From an uncultured Bacteroides sp. (GTDB lineage: Bacteria; Bacteroidota; Bacteroidia; Bacteroidales; Bacteroidaceae), in NCBI GenBank assembly GCA_900553185.1, contig USCT01000002.1, positions 62,001-126,000 of the forward strand: 64,000 nucleotides of DNA, given 5' to 3'. Position 1 is the stretch's first letter; the number at the start of each line of letters is the position of its first letter. Shown here in pieces: positions 1-8,974 of the stretch. Below the pieces are notes generated by a model, which saw only the letters and a list, made by a program, of their open reading frames with translations, had not been told where the DNA came from and made no database searches. The translations under genes and the position numbers were made by a program.

Positions 1-753
1 CGGCTTCAGCTGTTTCGCTCCAAACGAACAGTTCAGACCGATAGAAAAAATATCCGCATGCTGTACGGAAGCCAGAAATGCGTCGAGAGTCTGTCCGGAC
101 AACGTACGTCCGGCCACATCCGAAACGGTTACCGAAAGCATCAGAGGCACCTTACGTTCCACCTTCTCCATCGAAATCTCGGCAGCCCGAATCGCCACCT
201 TGGCATTCAAGGTATCAAAAATCGTTTCTATCAGAATGGCATCGACCCCTCCTTCGAGCAAAGCTTCCATCTGCTCCACATAAGCAGCTTCCAGCGCATC
301 GAATGTCAAAGCCCGATAAGCAGGATCGTTTACATCGGGACTCATCGAACAGGTCTTGTTGGTCGGCCCTACCGAACCGGCCACAAAACGTGGTTTCTGC
401 GGAGTACGTGCCGTATATTCATCGGCCACCTTCCGGGCCAGCCGGGCAGCAGCCAGGTTTATTTCCCGGCAATAAGGTTGTACATGATAATCGGCCATCG
501 AGACAGTGGTCGCATTGAATGTATTGGTTTCGATGATGTCGGCCCCAACCTCCAGGTATTTACGATGAATTTCTTCGATTACATCCGGACGTGTCAGACA
601 CAACAAGTCATTGTTTCCTTTCATCTGGCCCGGAATATCCTTGAAGCGCTCCCCCCTGAAATCATCTTCTTTCAGGTTGTATTGTTGAATCATCGTACCC
701 ATGGCACCATCCAGTACCAGAATACGCTCGTTTATCAAATCTTGTATTCTCAT
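1..753 (-). CDS. metH: Methionine synthase, cobalamin-dependent (N-terminal part, runs off window)
   Basis: The first 251 residues of cobalamin-dependent methionine synthase, which transfers a methyl group from methyltetrahydrofolate to homocysteine in the cytoplasm. The visible part is the homocysteine-binding barrel: the start [23 protein letters not shown], here read as [10 protein letters not shown] then [10 protein letters not shown], is followed by ETNTFNAT and, at the window edge, [10 protein letters not shown], which carries a zinc-binding Cys of this domain. The rest (second zinc Cys pair, pterin, cobalamin and activation domains) lies before base 1. The ATG at 753 opens directly on the conserved N-terminus. 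smpB lies 118 bp upstream on the same strand. Confidence 0.95.
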   Translation of the reverse strand, partial: MRIQDLINERILVLDGAMGTMIQQYNLKEDDFRGERFKDIPGQMKGNNDLLCLTRPDVIEEIHRKYLEVGADIIETNTFNATTVSMADYHVQPYCREINLAAARLARKVADEYTARTPQKPRFVAGSVGPTNKTCSMSPDVNDPAYRALTFDALEAAYVEQMEALLEGGVDAILIETIFDTLNAKVAIRAAEISMEKVERKVPLMLSVTVSDVAGRTLSGQTLDAFLASVQHADIFSIGLNCSFGAKQLKP

Positions 754-871
754 TTTGTATGCATGTATATAACCTTATTCCAAACAGTCTATTTACCAAG
801 AAAGTCCCTTCTTGCGAAAGGACTCGTCTTATTTAATGAAGCGCTGACACAGAAATTCAGCAAAAGACAAA

Positions 872-1336
872 TCAATGTTTGAACATACGGTCCATCATCC
901 GTTTGTCTTCCTTTTCCTTCAAAGTCTGCCGCTTGTCAAACTGCTTTTTACCCTTCGCCAGGGCAATGACAACCTTTGCCAGTCCCTTTTCGTTGATATA
1001 CATACGGACAGGTACAATGGTAAATCCGGGTTCGGCCGAAGTCCGTTCCAGTTTTCGCAGTTCCTTTTTGGTAAGCAGCAGTTTCCGGTCTCTCCGGGCA
1101 GCGTGATTATTATACGAACCGTAGAAATATTCAGCGATGTGCATGTTCTTCACCCACAGTTCTCCCCGGGAGAAAAAGCAGAAAGTATCTACCAGGCTGG
1201 CTTTACCCTGACGGATAGACTTTATTTCGGTACCTGTCAGCACAATTCCTGCCGTATAGGTATCGATAAATTCATAATCAAACGAGGCTCGCTTGTTCTT
1301 GATATTGATATTATTGTTGGTTGAAGCAGGTTTCAT
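872..1336 (-). CDS. smpB: SsrA-binding protein SmpB
   Basis: A 154-residue SmpB, the partner of tmRNA in rescuing stalled ribosomes. It has the usual family length, the early core [10 protein letters not shown] with [12 protein letters not shown], and the basic C-terminal tail with KGKKQFDKR and a final [10 protein letters not shown] that enters the decoding centre. Its start overlaps the stop of the upstream Yip1-like gene by one base (TGATG), which suggests translational coupling. The closeness to metH matches gene order I recall from Bacteroides genomes, although the 118 bp gap does not prove co-transcription. Confidence 0.97.
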   Translation of the reverse strand: MKPASTNNNINIKNKRASFDYEFIDTYTAGIVLTGTEIKSIRQGKASLVDTFCFFSRGELWVKNMHIAEYFYGSYNNHAARRDRKLLLTKKELRKLERTSAEPGFTIVPVRMYINEKGLAKVVIALAKGKKQFDKRQTLKEKEDKRMMDRMFKH

Positions 1337-1905
1337 CAGTTCAAAATAACAGATAATTCGTTAAAAATATATTCGATGACAAAAGGACATAATAACAATA
1401 CGACCGTTGCCATTACCGCATACCCAGTCTGTTTGTTTTCATCCACTCCCAGCAACGCACGAACTCCTTCAAAGGCCACATACAGGGTATAGACTTGCAG
1501 AATCCAGTGCAATATCAGGATAGAAAACAATCCGCTGACAATATTCAGCAGAAATGTAACGACCATGGAATAACCGACAAACAACTGTATCGTATCACGG
1601 GAAGCCTGGCAGCCAAACCATCGGGTTCCTACTTTCCTTATCAGATAAGCAGACAAGAAAAATCCGCCGAAAAGAGCCACAGCCACCGCACAACAGCGCG
1701 TAAGAGCCAGCTGAATGACCTCAGCCGTAAAATCCTTTCCAATAAAAGTTCCTACAAACTCAGACAATCCACAAAGTCCGATCATGGGATATACAAAATC
1801 GGGCAAAACCGTCCTTCCGTCTTCCTTCGCCCTGATTTCCTTCCAGGTTCTGGCAGGAGAAGACACAAGTCCGATAGCCTTCTGATATAAGTCTTTGTAA
1901 TTCAA
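1336..1905 (-). CDS. Yip1-family-like multi-pass membrane protein
   Basis: 189 residues with a short polar N-terminus ([17 protein letters not shown], typical of bacterial Yip1-domain proteins) followed by about five hydrophobic segments between residues 35 and 189. It is an inner-membrane protein with no recognisable catalytic motif, and the function of bacterial Yip1 proteins is unknown. It overlaps smpB by one base and is probably in the same transcript. The assignment rests on the N-terminal pattern and topology only. Confidence 0.75.
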   Translation of the reverse strand: MNYKDLYQKAIGLVSSPARTWKEIRAKEDGRTVLPDFVYPMIGLCGLSEFVGTFIGKDFTAEVIQLALTRCCAVAVALFGGFFLSAYLIRKVGTRWFGCQASRDTIQLFVGYSMVVTFLLNIVSGLFSILILHWILQVYTLYVAFEGVRALLGVDENKQTGYAVMATVVLLLCPFVIEYIFNELSVILN

Positions 1906-2020
1906 TATACCTAAATTTTAAACATGTACTAAAAGAATTGCAAATGTATAAAAAAAGAATGAGATAATCATGCAAATTTCCAGAATCTGTATTTCCCCGC
2001 AACTTTGTAAAAAGCAAAAA

Positions 2021-2053
2021 GGCAGGAATACTCTTCCCCAAAGTATTCCTGCC
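2021..2053 (-). terminator. Terminator after the NigD-like gene
   Basis: A perfect 12-bp inverted repeat (GGCAGGAATACT and complement) with a 9-nt loop. On the minus strand it is followed by a T-rich stretch (TTTTTGCTTTTT). It lies about 40 bp after the stop of the 2095-2886 gene and separates it from the Yip1-smpB unit. Confidence 0.85.
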
Positions 2054-2094
2054 CGAAAATTATGTCAACAATCTATTTATGTATAACTACCGTA

Positions 2095-2886
2095 TCAAAA
2101 AGACGACGGAGTAAAGAAATCAGATACGGCCATTCTGCATGTCAACGGAGACTGGGCATTCGAAGAATTAAGATTCAATGTCACGTCGATGGAATCTTTT
2201 CCAGCCTGTCTGTACTGATTATACAATTCTGACGGCATCTTCAGGCTGACAACGTATGTCATGGAAGAAATAGCCTGAGAAGCTTCAACGGAATTATTGA
2301 AATACAAATTCATGTTCAGACTGCCTTCTGAAGCCTTTACATCTTTCTGTCCGTCATAATACAGACCGAAATACAGCGGCGCTGTTCCGTATGAGAAAGT
2401 CGGAGTGAATGTCATATAACCGTTCTTCACATAAAAACCACCTGTCGTAGCATTAGCCGATGCGATCTTTTTACCTTTCAAGGCAATAGAGTCATTACCT
2501 GCAGTCTGATACTGAGAGCTTAAAGTATCTACAGCCATGGTATAGGTAGGGATACCGTATGAATAGGCTCCGTTTACCACAATGGTATAAGTGGTATTCG
2601 GCTTCAACTGAGTGACACCTTCCTGATCGTCGGTCAGATCGAATGCGATAACCGCACGCTTTACACCATCCAGCTTCAGCTGTGCAACACTTTCACTTGT
2701 AGGACGAAGACGGATGTTTTCACCCGCGTCGCAATAGAATGTATATCCGGTCAGTGCATCACCTGTAATAGTTACAGCAGCCTGAAACGACGGATAATTT
2801 GATGAACCACCACTGTCCAAACAAGAAGTAAATCCTAACACACTCACCAATGCAGCAAAAAATACTGCCAACTTTGTCTTCTTCAT
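2095..2886 (-). CDS. NigD-like lipoprotein
   Basis: A 263-residue predicted lipoprotein. I start it at the ATG at 2886 because this gives a standard signal peptide (MKKTKLAVFFAALVSVLGFTSC) with a lipobox Cys at residue 22; a longer upstream reading puts about 39 unlikely residues before it. The rest is beta-rich, with an N-terminal segment (YPSFQAAVTITGD) and a second domain after about residue 130, the layout of the Bacteroides NigD-like family. The family is surface or periplasmic and its molecular role is unknown; NigD was named from a bacteriocin locus but most relatives are not linked to bacteriocins. It has its own terminator. Confidence 0.7.
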   Translation of the reverse strand: MKKTKLAVFFAALVSVLGFTSCLDSGGSSNYPSFQAAVTITGDALTGYTFYCDAGENIRLRPTSESVAQLKLDGVKRAVIAFDLTDDQEGVTQLKPNTTYTIVVNGAYSYGIPTYTMAVDTLSSQYQTAGNDSIALKGKKIASANATTGGFYVKNGYMTFTPTFSYGTAPLYFGLYYDGQKDVKASEGSLNMNLYFNNSVEASQAISSMTYVVSLKMPSELYNQYRQAGKDSIDVTLNLNSSNAQSPLTCRMAVSDFFTPSSF

Positions 2887-3006
2887 ATTTCTTTTTTCGT
2901 TTTTAATAATAATTTTTCCAAATATTTTTAATGAACTGTTTCTTAAATGAACCTGCCAGCCAAATACTGCACAAGGAATCCTTCTTTTTTCTGAATTAAA
3001 CAACTT

Positions 3007-3519
3007 TTAACTCTCCACTACTGCAAACTGCTCCAAGTGCTCATCCACATAAGCGGCTATCTGTGCGGTTACCTGCTCTTCCATATCCATGAATTTCTCT
3101 TCCAGGTCATCAAATTCCTCGTAACGTTCGTACATGGCCATGAATTCTTCGTCCGTACGTTCCTTTTGCAAATCTTCCTTATGCTCATCATAAATTTTCT
3201 TGGCCGCATAAATCAGTTTGGCAAACTCCTTGGCACCAAACATACGCATAGCCTTCGCAAACGGGTTGTCAAAAATATAAGGTCCATAACCGTTCTGAAT
3301 CAGCTGAACGAATCCACCTTCCAGTACCTCTCTCCGAAAATAATGATACCCCAGCAAGGTATGCTGATAGCCATTAAAAAGAGACATTGTATCTGCCGAC
3401 ACATCATCGCCCGTCAGTTCCAGATATTTGTCAATAAAAACCTGCAGGAACTCATCCATTCCAGCTTCTGCTCCCTTGCGCAAATCCGCGTCTTTCACGG
3501 TAATTTTCGTTGCTTCCAT
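3007..3519 (-). CDS. DMP19/DUF4375-like protein
   Basis: 170 residues, acidic and helix-rich, with no signal peptide. The start at 3519 (MEATKITVKD) is preferred; the reading frame continues upstream for 20 hydrophobic residues that fit neither a signal peptide nor the family. The central part (FNGYQHTLLGYHYFRREVLEGGFVQ, then QNGYGPYIFDNPFAKAM) resembles the DMP19/DUF4375 domain, where an 'N-G-G-F-x-Q' type segment is conserved. DMP19 was described as a DNA-mimic protein in Neisseria, but that role cannot be transferred here. It ends 120 bp before the NigD-like gene. Confidence 0.65.
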   Translation of the reverse strand: MEATKITVKDADLRKGAEAGMDEFLQVFIDKYLELTGDDVSADTMSLFNGYQHTLLGYHYFRREVLEGGFVQLIQNGYGPYIFDNPFAKAMRMFGAKEFAKLIYAAKKIYDEHKEDLQKERTDEEFMAMYERYEEFDDLEEKFMDMEEQVTAQIAAYVDEHLEQFAVVES

Positions 3520-3688
3520 ATACCTAATTATAATTAACCCAACACAGCTAATCATTGCTGCTGTCAGAAATCCGGACAAAGATACGGAATCCGGCGAGAG
3601 AGAAAAAACATTTTGCCATACAAAAGCAATAAAATAAACGAATCATCCAAAAATATTTAAATCATGCTGAAAAGTTAGGCGCTGTTCG

Positions 3689-3719
3689 TTGGATAACTAA
3701 ATAAAAACAACTAACTTTG
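3689..3719 (+). promoter_or_regulatory. Bacteroidota-type promoter of the NifU-like/GGGtGRT operon
   Basis: A -7 box TAACTTTG at 3712-3719 matches TAnnTTTG exactly, with a TTG core of a -33 box at 3689-3691 and a 20-bp spacer. It lies about 80 bp before the ATG at 3799, leaving a leader of about 70 nt. Confidence 0.75.
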
Positions 3720-3798
3720 CGTGCGGATTAAGGAAGAAAATCCGTAATTCGTGGTTTACGAAATACTTATTTTTTATTACCAATAAAACGTAAAGAAT

Positions 3799-4500
3799 AT
3801 GATTTATTCACATGAAGTTGAACACATGTGTTGTGTTGCTAAAGGACCTAACCACGGTCCTGCCCCAATTCCTGAAGAAGGAAAATGGATTCAAGCAAAA
3901 GAAATCAAAGACATTTCAGGTTTAACTCATGGTGTGGGATGGTGTGCTCCACAGCAGGGTGCTTGTAAACTGACTTTGAACGTCAAAGAAGGTGTTATCG
4001 AAGAATGTCTGGTAGAAACTATCGGTTGCTCAGGTATGACTCACTCAGCCGCTATGGCTTCTGAAATTCTGCCGGGTAAGACTATTCTGGAAGCACTGAA
4101 TACAGACTTGGTTTGCGATGCCATCAACACCGCAATGCGTGAATTGTTCCTGCAGATTGTATACGGTCGTACTCAGTCAGCTTTCTCTGAAGGCGGTTTG
4201 ATGATCGGTGCAGGTCTGGAAGACTTGGGTAAAGGCCTCCGCAGCCAGACTGGTACTCTGTATGGTACAAAAGCAAAAGGTACTCGTTACCTGGAACTGA
4301 CAGAAGGTTACATCACTCGCATGGCCTTGGACAAAGACAACCAGGTAATCGGTTACGAATTTGTTCACATGGGTAAATTCATGGAACAGATCAAGAAGGG
4401 TGTAGATGCAAACGAAGCATTGAAAGCTGTTACCGGTACTTACGGACGCTTCAAACCCGAACAAGGCGCAGTTAAATATATTGACCCACGTAAAGAATAA
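3799..4500 (+). CDS. NifU-like iron-sulfur scaffold-type protein paired with GGGtGRT protein
   Basis: 233 residues with a NifU/IscU N-terminal-like fold signature. Cysteines lie in MCCVAK (residues 11-12), WCAPQQGACK (about 49 and 56), EECLVETIGCSG (about 73 and 80) and VCDA (about 106). The CxxxxxGCSG motif resembles the cluster-binding region of U-type scaffolds. A C-terminal extension after about residue 140 is not part of NifU. The next gene follows after 14 bp with a strong AGGAGG. Codon use is restricted (GGT, CGT and GTA dominate), as in highly expressed genes. Genes of this type next to GGGtGRT genes are usually annotated as scaffold proteins without experimental proof. Confidence 0.8.
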   Translation: MIYSHEVEHMCCVAKGPNHGPAPIPEEGKWIQAKEIKDISGLTHGVGWCAPQQGACKLTLNVKEGVIEECLVETIGCSGMTHSAAMASEILPGKTILEALNTDLVCDAINTAMRELFLQIVYGRTQSAFSEGGLMIGAGLEDLGKGLRSQTGTLYGTKAKGTRYLELTEGYITRMALDKDNQVIGYEFVHMGKFMEQIKKGVDANEALKAVTGTYGRFKPEQGAVKYIDPRKE

Positions 4501-4514
4501 GGAGGATACAGATT

Positions 4515-5525
4515 ATGATTAGACCAGTACAGTTTGAAAGTCAGGACCGTCGTATCAAGCAGATTTTGGCTGCTTTGAATGAAAACGGTATCAAAGACAT
4601 TGAAGAAGCTAATGCAATCTGTGACGCAGCCGGCCTTGATCCGTATCTGACTTGTCAGGAAACTCAGGGTATCTGCTTCGAGAATGCAAAATGGGCATAC
4701 GTAGTAGGTTGCGCCATCGCTCTGAAAAAAGGTTGTAAAAACGCTGCTGACGCTGCAGAAGCTATCGGTATCGGTTTGCAGGCTTTCTGTATTCCGGGTT
4801 CAGTAGCCGATGACCGTAAAGTAGGTCTGGGTCACGGTAATCTGGCAGCTCGTCTGCTTCGTGAAGAAACCCAGTGCTTCGCTTTCTTGGCAGGTCACGA
4901 ATCATTCGCTGCTGCAGAAGGTGCTATCAAGATCGCTGAAATGGCAAACAAAGTTCGTAAGAACCCGTTGCGTTGCATCTTGAACGGTCTGGGTAAAGAC
5001 GCTGCTATGATCATCTCTCGTATCAACGGATTTACTTACGTTCAGACTAAATTCGACTACTTCACAGGCGAATTGAACATCGTAAAGGAAACTCCGTATT
5101 CAGACGGTCCTCGTGCTAAAGTAAAATGCTACGGTGCCGACGATGTACGTGAAGGTGTTGCTATCATGTGGCACGAAAATGTAGATGTATCTATCACAGG
5201 TAACTCTACTAACCCGACTCGTTTCCAGCATCCGGTTGCAGGTACTTACAAGAAAGAACGCGTTCTTGCAGGTAAACCTTACTTCTCAGTAGCTTCAGGT
5301 GGTGGTACAGGTCGTACACTTCACCCGGATAACATGGCTGCAGGTCCTGCTTCTTACGGTATGACAGATACTATGGGCCGTATGCACTCAGACGCACAGT
5401 TCGCTGGTTCTTCATCAGTTCCTGCTCACGTAGAAATGATGGGATTCCTGGGTATCGGTAACAACCCGATGGTAGGATGTACAGTAGCTTGCGCTGTAAA
5501 CGTAGCTTTGGCTTTGAATAAGTAA
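4515..5525 (+). CDS. GGGtGRT protein (family of unknown function)
   Basis: 336 residues with the family signature GGGTGRT at about residues 258-264, followed by a well-conserved C-terminal stretch (LHPDNMAAGPASYGM). Cysteines at CDAAG, LTCQETQGIC, VVGC and the C-terminal MVGCTVACAV could hold a cofactor or metal. There is no signal peptide and no membrane segment. It starts 14 bp after the NifU-like gene behind the ribosome site AAGGAGGA and shares its biased codon use, so the two are one strongly translated operon. The family has no known reaction; an iron-sulfur or redox role is inferred from the partner and the cysteines. Confidence 0.88.
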   Translation: MIRPVQFESQDRRIKQILAALNENGIKDIEEANAICDAAGLDPYLTCQETQGICFENAKWAYVVGCAIALKKGCKNAADAAEAIGIGLQAFCIPGSVADDRKVGLGHGNLAARLLREETQCFAFLAGHESFAAAEGAIKIAEMANKVRKNPLRCILNGLGKDAAMIISRINGFTYVQTKFDYFTGELNIVKETPYSDGPRAKVKCYGADDVREGVAIMWHENVDVSITGNSTNPTRFQHPVAGTYKKERVLAGKPYFSVASGGGTGRTLHPDNMAAGPASYGMTDTMGRMHSDAQFAGSSSVPAHVEMMGFLGIGNNPMVGCTVACAVNVALALNK

Positions 5526-5547
5526 TTTATACTTGATTCAATATAAT

Positions 5548-5580
5548 AAACTCCTGTAATCTAAATGATTGCAGGAGTTT
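5548..5580 (+). terminator. Terminator of the GGGtGRT operon
   Basis: A 14-bp stem (AAACTCCTGTAATC against GATTGCAGGAGTTT, one G-T wobble), a 5-nt loop and a T-run right after the stem (TTTTTTTG). It lies 22 bp after the stop codon. Confidence 0.92.
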
Positions 5581-5760
5581 TTTTGTTTGTTGTAGATTAT
5601 AGTTGATGTACACTTTAATAGCCTCATCTTATGATGTTCTGTCTTACTAATCAAGAAGAAAAACAAGGCTATAATAAAGCTGAAATCTGTTCTCTCCAAA
5701 GTCTATTTCAGACAAGCATAAAACAGGTCTACTACCGCTTAGTTTAGCTTAAAAAAGTGA

Positions 5761-5804
5761 TTTTTGCAGCCCAATTTGCCATTTTCAGAAATGGGCTGCA
5801 AAAA
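5761..5804. repeat. Perfect inverted repeat before the integrase remnant
   Basis: A 13-bp perfect inverted repeat (TTTTTGCAGCCCA and complement) around an 18-nt loop, 24 bp before the remnant integrase frame. It could be a terminator facing either way, or the recombinase-side end of the lost element. The rest of 5586-5827 is AT-rich with no other feature seen. Confidence 0.6.
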
Positions 5805-5860
5805 CTTATATAATCAGCTATAGTACAATGAGATATACTCCATTTTACAATCATTTTAAT

Positions 5861-6246
5861 ATGGAAAAACATTGTACGATGGTTTACTTTTCATTAAGAG
5901 AAAGTAAGCAAAACAAGAAAGGTTTATCACCTATTGAGGTTTCTATCTCCACAAACGGAAAAAGAATCTGTTTCAGTACAGGTAAATATGCACGCTCTAC
6001 AGACTGGAATAAAGAAAAACAGTTAGTAAAAGGTAAGAGTGAAGAAGCTCAGTTAGTAAACAGCTACCTCACCCAGCTAAGAAATAAAATATACCTGAAA
6101 GAAGTAGAGTTACTTCAAAAAGGCTATCTAATCACAGCTGAGTTGCTAAAAGAAGCCGTTGCAAACAAAGTAGAAGCATTGAATGAAAAGAGCCTGTTTG
6201 AAGTCTTTGAAGAACATAGCCAAGAACAGGAAAAGCTGGCCCTACT
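5861..6246 (+). pseudogene. Tyrosine recombinase (integrase), N-terminal remnant
   Basis: About 128 residues matching the N-terminal arm-DNA-binding part of Bacteroidota tyrosine recombinases: MVYFSLRESKQNKKGLSPIEV, read as MVYFSLRESK then QNKKGLSPIEV, is followed by FSTGKYARSTDWNKEKQLVKG and the start of the core-binding domain (SLFEVFEEHSQEQEKL). A full protein is near 400 residues with an R-H-R-Y catalytic domain; everything after about base 6236 is missing and an IS630-type sequence takes over. The frame can also be extended 11 codons upstream to 5828. It marks the former edge of an integrated element. Confidence 0.85.
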
Positions 6247-6906
6247 CATAACTATCGTATCAGATGCAAATCCATATTGTTGAAGTCATCAGGAAAATCA
6301 GCTTCAGAAATAGCTGAAATATTTGATGTAACAGTGCCAACAGTATACGCATGGATAAAACGTTATAAAGAAAATGGTATTAAAGGCTTGGAGACACGTC
6401 CCGGCCAAGGTCGTAAACCTATAATGGATTGTTCCGATGAGGAAGCAGTCCGTAAGGCTATAGAGGAAGACCGCCAGAGTGTATCAAAAGCACGCGAAGC
6501 CTGGGAAAAAGCTTCCGGTAAAGAAGCCAGCGACATTACCTTCAAACGTTTTTTAGGAGCATTGGTGCAAGATATAAGCGAATAAGGAAACGCCCAAGGG
6601 GTACCCCCTCACCGCAACTCTATTCATACAAGAAAGAGAAGTTGCAAGAACTTGAAAGCCTTGATTCCAAAGGTAAAATAGAACTTTATTACGCTGATGA
6701 AAGTCATGTATGTACAGATGGTTACGTACCTTACGGATGACAGTTCAAAGATGAGCATGTCTATATTCCATCCGCGAAAGCTGCAAGACTTAATATCTTT
6801 GGCATGATTACCCGAAGGAATCAATATAAAGGCTTTCGGGCACAAGAATCCATCAATGCGGACAAGCTTGTGGATTTTCTTGACAGATTTTATAGTGCCA
6901 TACAAA
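6236..6906 (+). pseudogene. IS630-family transposase remnant
   Basis: The first frame (to the TAA near 6585) encodes an HTH region (SASEIAEIFDVTVPTVYAWIKRYKENG) with GLETRPGQGRKP, typical of the IS630 N-terminus. A frameshift near 6575 leads into a second frame with the catalytic-domain segment LYYADESHVCTDGYVPYG, where a TGA replaces an expected Trp codon, then QFKDEHVYIP and LNIFGMITRRNQYKGF. The alignment ends near FLDRFYSAIQ at about 6906; the last catalytic acidic residues are absent. It is therefore inactive three ways: shift, stop and truncation. It is joined directly to the broken integrase. Confidence 0.85.
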
Positions 6907-6936
6907 TACACGATCCTCCGGCAAGCTACCTTTTAC

Positions 6937-8247
6937 CTATTCTGAAAACTGAATCCACATATCCTTAAAATTAATAGTGACCCGATTATGGCAAGTCAAT
7001 GAGGGCAATCCAAAAAGAAAATCAAAGCCCTCCTCTCCTTTTCCGTCCGTGGCAGTATTGACAGTGACAGGTTCTTCGAAAAAGTGCTTGCCGTCCACAC
7101 TATACGCCCACGATGTGGAAATAGTCTTTATTGTATGTGTACCCCCCACTCCCGCAAGGCATACGGAGTCATTAGAGATCATTCCTTCAAACAACGTAGG
7201 ATGCTCGTAATAATACTTGGCTGTAAGAGTAGAGATACTTCCACCGGTATCCAATAAACCATAGAGTTGCTGACCAGAGTGCTTGTCCCATACATTGATT
7301 CCAAGGGTTTTGCTTTGGGTAAAGAACATATTGGGAGCCGATTCCGGCGATATACTAAGCTGGGCTGGTATTGCCATCATTTTCTTTTCAAAATCGAAAT
7401 GAATTTCCCCGAGAGGTAACATCGACTGTACCCCCAAGATACAGTTGAATCCTATCTTCTCCATTTCTGTATCTGCTTCTTTATTTCCGGTGTGAAAGTC
7501 TACTACTTGAAAAGGCACGTTCTTGTATGTAATGTCTCCCAGCTGGAGCGAATCTACAATGGTAAAGGAAGTAGCTTGAAGCCCGACTCCGGCAATGACC
7601 AGTCCTTCAAATGAATAAATTGGAAGTCCGAGTTTTTCGGCTATATCTTTGGAGATAATATTTTCACCGGCTCCCGTATCATAGATGGTCCGGTAAGTCT
7701 GTCCACCTATCTGCGTGTTTACAAAAATGAGCCCCGGTTTCTCTCTGGAGTCTAAGAAAGAAATTGGTATACAGACTTCTTTCTGTGGACGGATTATGCT
7801 AAATCCTCCTTTTTCGTCAAGGGCACGATACTGGTTTTCATAGGCAAGAATAACCGGATCTGCGGGTTGTCCGGCAGCTTGAAGGGCTTCGTTATATTGC
7901 TTTAGGATACCTTGCGCATTTTTCAAATCGTTTACTTTCTCGAAATTATATGCCATGAAGGCGACGACACTACCTGTTAAACTTCCCAAGTTGGTTGCGT
8001 GTTTGTTCAACAATTCGGCACCGTAATAAATTGCAGAGTCAGGACGGTTGTAGACATGATTTATCAGGAATTTTGACAGGACATTCAGTGTAGGATCCGA
8101 CAATTCATTGCCTCTCTGTGAATAAAGGATTCTCAGTTCGTTCCAATGTTGCTGGTTGATGGCACTACCTATCAGCTCATCGGCAGATTGTCCAAAAGCA
8201 CTTAAAAGTGAGAGGACAGAAATCAGGGTCAGAATGGTTTTTCGCAT
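6937..8247 (-). CDS. Secreted retropepsin-like aspartic protease with two DTG motifs
   Basis: 436 residues with an N-terminal signal peptide (MRKTILTLISVLSLLSAFGQ). An alpha-helical, TPR-like region spans about 21-150. Two aspartyl-protease lobes follow: D190-TGAG with a later ILG (about 270-272), and D333-TGGS with a later FLFGLPS (about 405). Each lobe thus has the catalytic Asp-Thr-Gly and the hydrophobic-Gly partner of retropepsins. Bacterial retropepsin-like proteins usually carry one motif and dimerise; two lobes in one chain recall the pepsin layout. It probably acts in the periplasm or at the cell surface. It stands alone and no clear promoter was fixed. Confidence 0.82.
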   Translation of the reverse strand: MRKTILTLISVLSLLSAFGQSADELIGSAINQQHWNELRILYSQRGNELSDPTLNVLSKFLINHVYNRPDSAIYYGAELLNKHATNLGSLTGSVVAFMAYNFEKVNDLKNAQGILKQYNEALQAAGQPADPVILAYENQYRALDEKGGFSIIRPQKEVCIPISFLDSREKPGLIFVNTQIGGQTYRTIYDTGAGENIISKDIAEKLGLPIYSFEGLVIAGVGLQATSFTIVDSLQLGDITYKNVPFQVVDFHTGNKEADTEMEKIGFNCILGVQSMLPLGEIHFDFEKKMMAIPAQLSISPESAPNMFFTQSKTLGINVWDKHSGQQLYGLLDTGGSISTLTAKYYYEHPTLFEGMISNDSVCLAGVGGTHTIKTISTSWAYSVDGKHFFEEPVTVNTATDGKGEEGFDFLFGLPSLTCHNRVTINFKDMWIQFSE

Positions 8248-8479
8248 TGTTCATTCAATTTTAGTTTTTCAATTAGCCATATAATTCACTAAGAGGCTTT
8301 AAAATATATCCGATTTTTCTAAAATCCCCATCAGTCCGGATAGTATCTTTGAAGCGACCAAACTAAAAATACATCTGACTGATTTGATGGAAATCAAGTA
8401 TCAATATATAACAAAAATTTTGAACTAGCAAGAAAGAACACGAAAATATGATTTATGAACAATCTAAAATAGAACATCT

Positions 8480-8806
8480 TTATCTCATATTTATGTACAA
8501 AATGACCTTTTGATAGAAATAGCAAATTATTCTCATCAAAATAAGATCAATCTCCAGATGTCTGACAATGGACGAACGTACCCTATCGGAGTTAAGTATT
8601 ACCCCTTCAATCTCGGAGGAACGCAACACATCTTCAGTCATTACATCCAATGAGGTACTGCTTTGAACGTCAAAACCTAGTCCGCTCATCATACCCTGTA
8701 TTTTCCCCTCCAGGTTACGTACCTCGGAAAGCAGGGTAATCAGGTCAGAGTCATTCCATGTAAACTTTGGTACTGCAGGATATTGCCATAGATAGATTGG
8801 TCTCAT
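8480..8806 (-). pseudogene. Fic-family protein, DUF4172 N-terminal fragment
   Basis: About 85 residues match the N-terminal region of DUF4172-type Fic proteins: IYLWQYPAVPKFTWND, EVRNLEGKIQGMMSGLGFD, and the conserved EDVLRSSEIEGVILNSDRVRSSI. After RHLEID the match stops and the frame runs into sequence resembling the region upstream of the gene itself. The Fic core with HPFxDGNGR is missing, so no AMP-transfer activity is possible. A -7 box (TATCTTTG on the minus strand, 8825-8832) lies just upstream of the ATG at 8806. Confidence 0.75.
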
Positions 8807-8867
8807 TCATCGCATGTTTATGTACAAAGATAGCCTTTTGATGGAAATAAGTAAACTATTCTCGTCA
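8490..8867. repeat. Pair of imperfect 50-bp direct repeats flanking the Fic fragment
   Basis: Bases 8490-8540 and 8817-8867 share the pattern TTTATGTACAAA ... CCTTTTGAT(A/G)GAAATA ... ATTCTC at roughly 80% identity by eye. The 8817 copy contains the promoter of the Fic fragment; the 8490 copy follows directly where Fic homology ends. The arrangement suggests recombination between two neighbouring genes with related 5' regions, leaving one hybrid remnant. Confidence 0.6.
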
Positions 8868-8974
8868 TATTCTGATGAGAATAGCGTAGACAATCCAATC
8901 ATGCCTATGTTTTTCAACGAAATAACCACCAGCTATCCCCCAACGTCCGAATCTACATGAAACTTACTACCCAT

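Noticed and set aside
58..882. Long plus-strand open frame over metH
   Set aside because: It is the antisense of metH, has no ribosome site, and its protein has no family pattern; the minus strand reads a clear MetH N-terminus.
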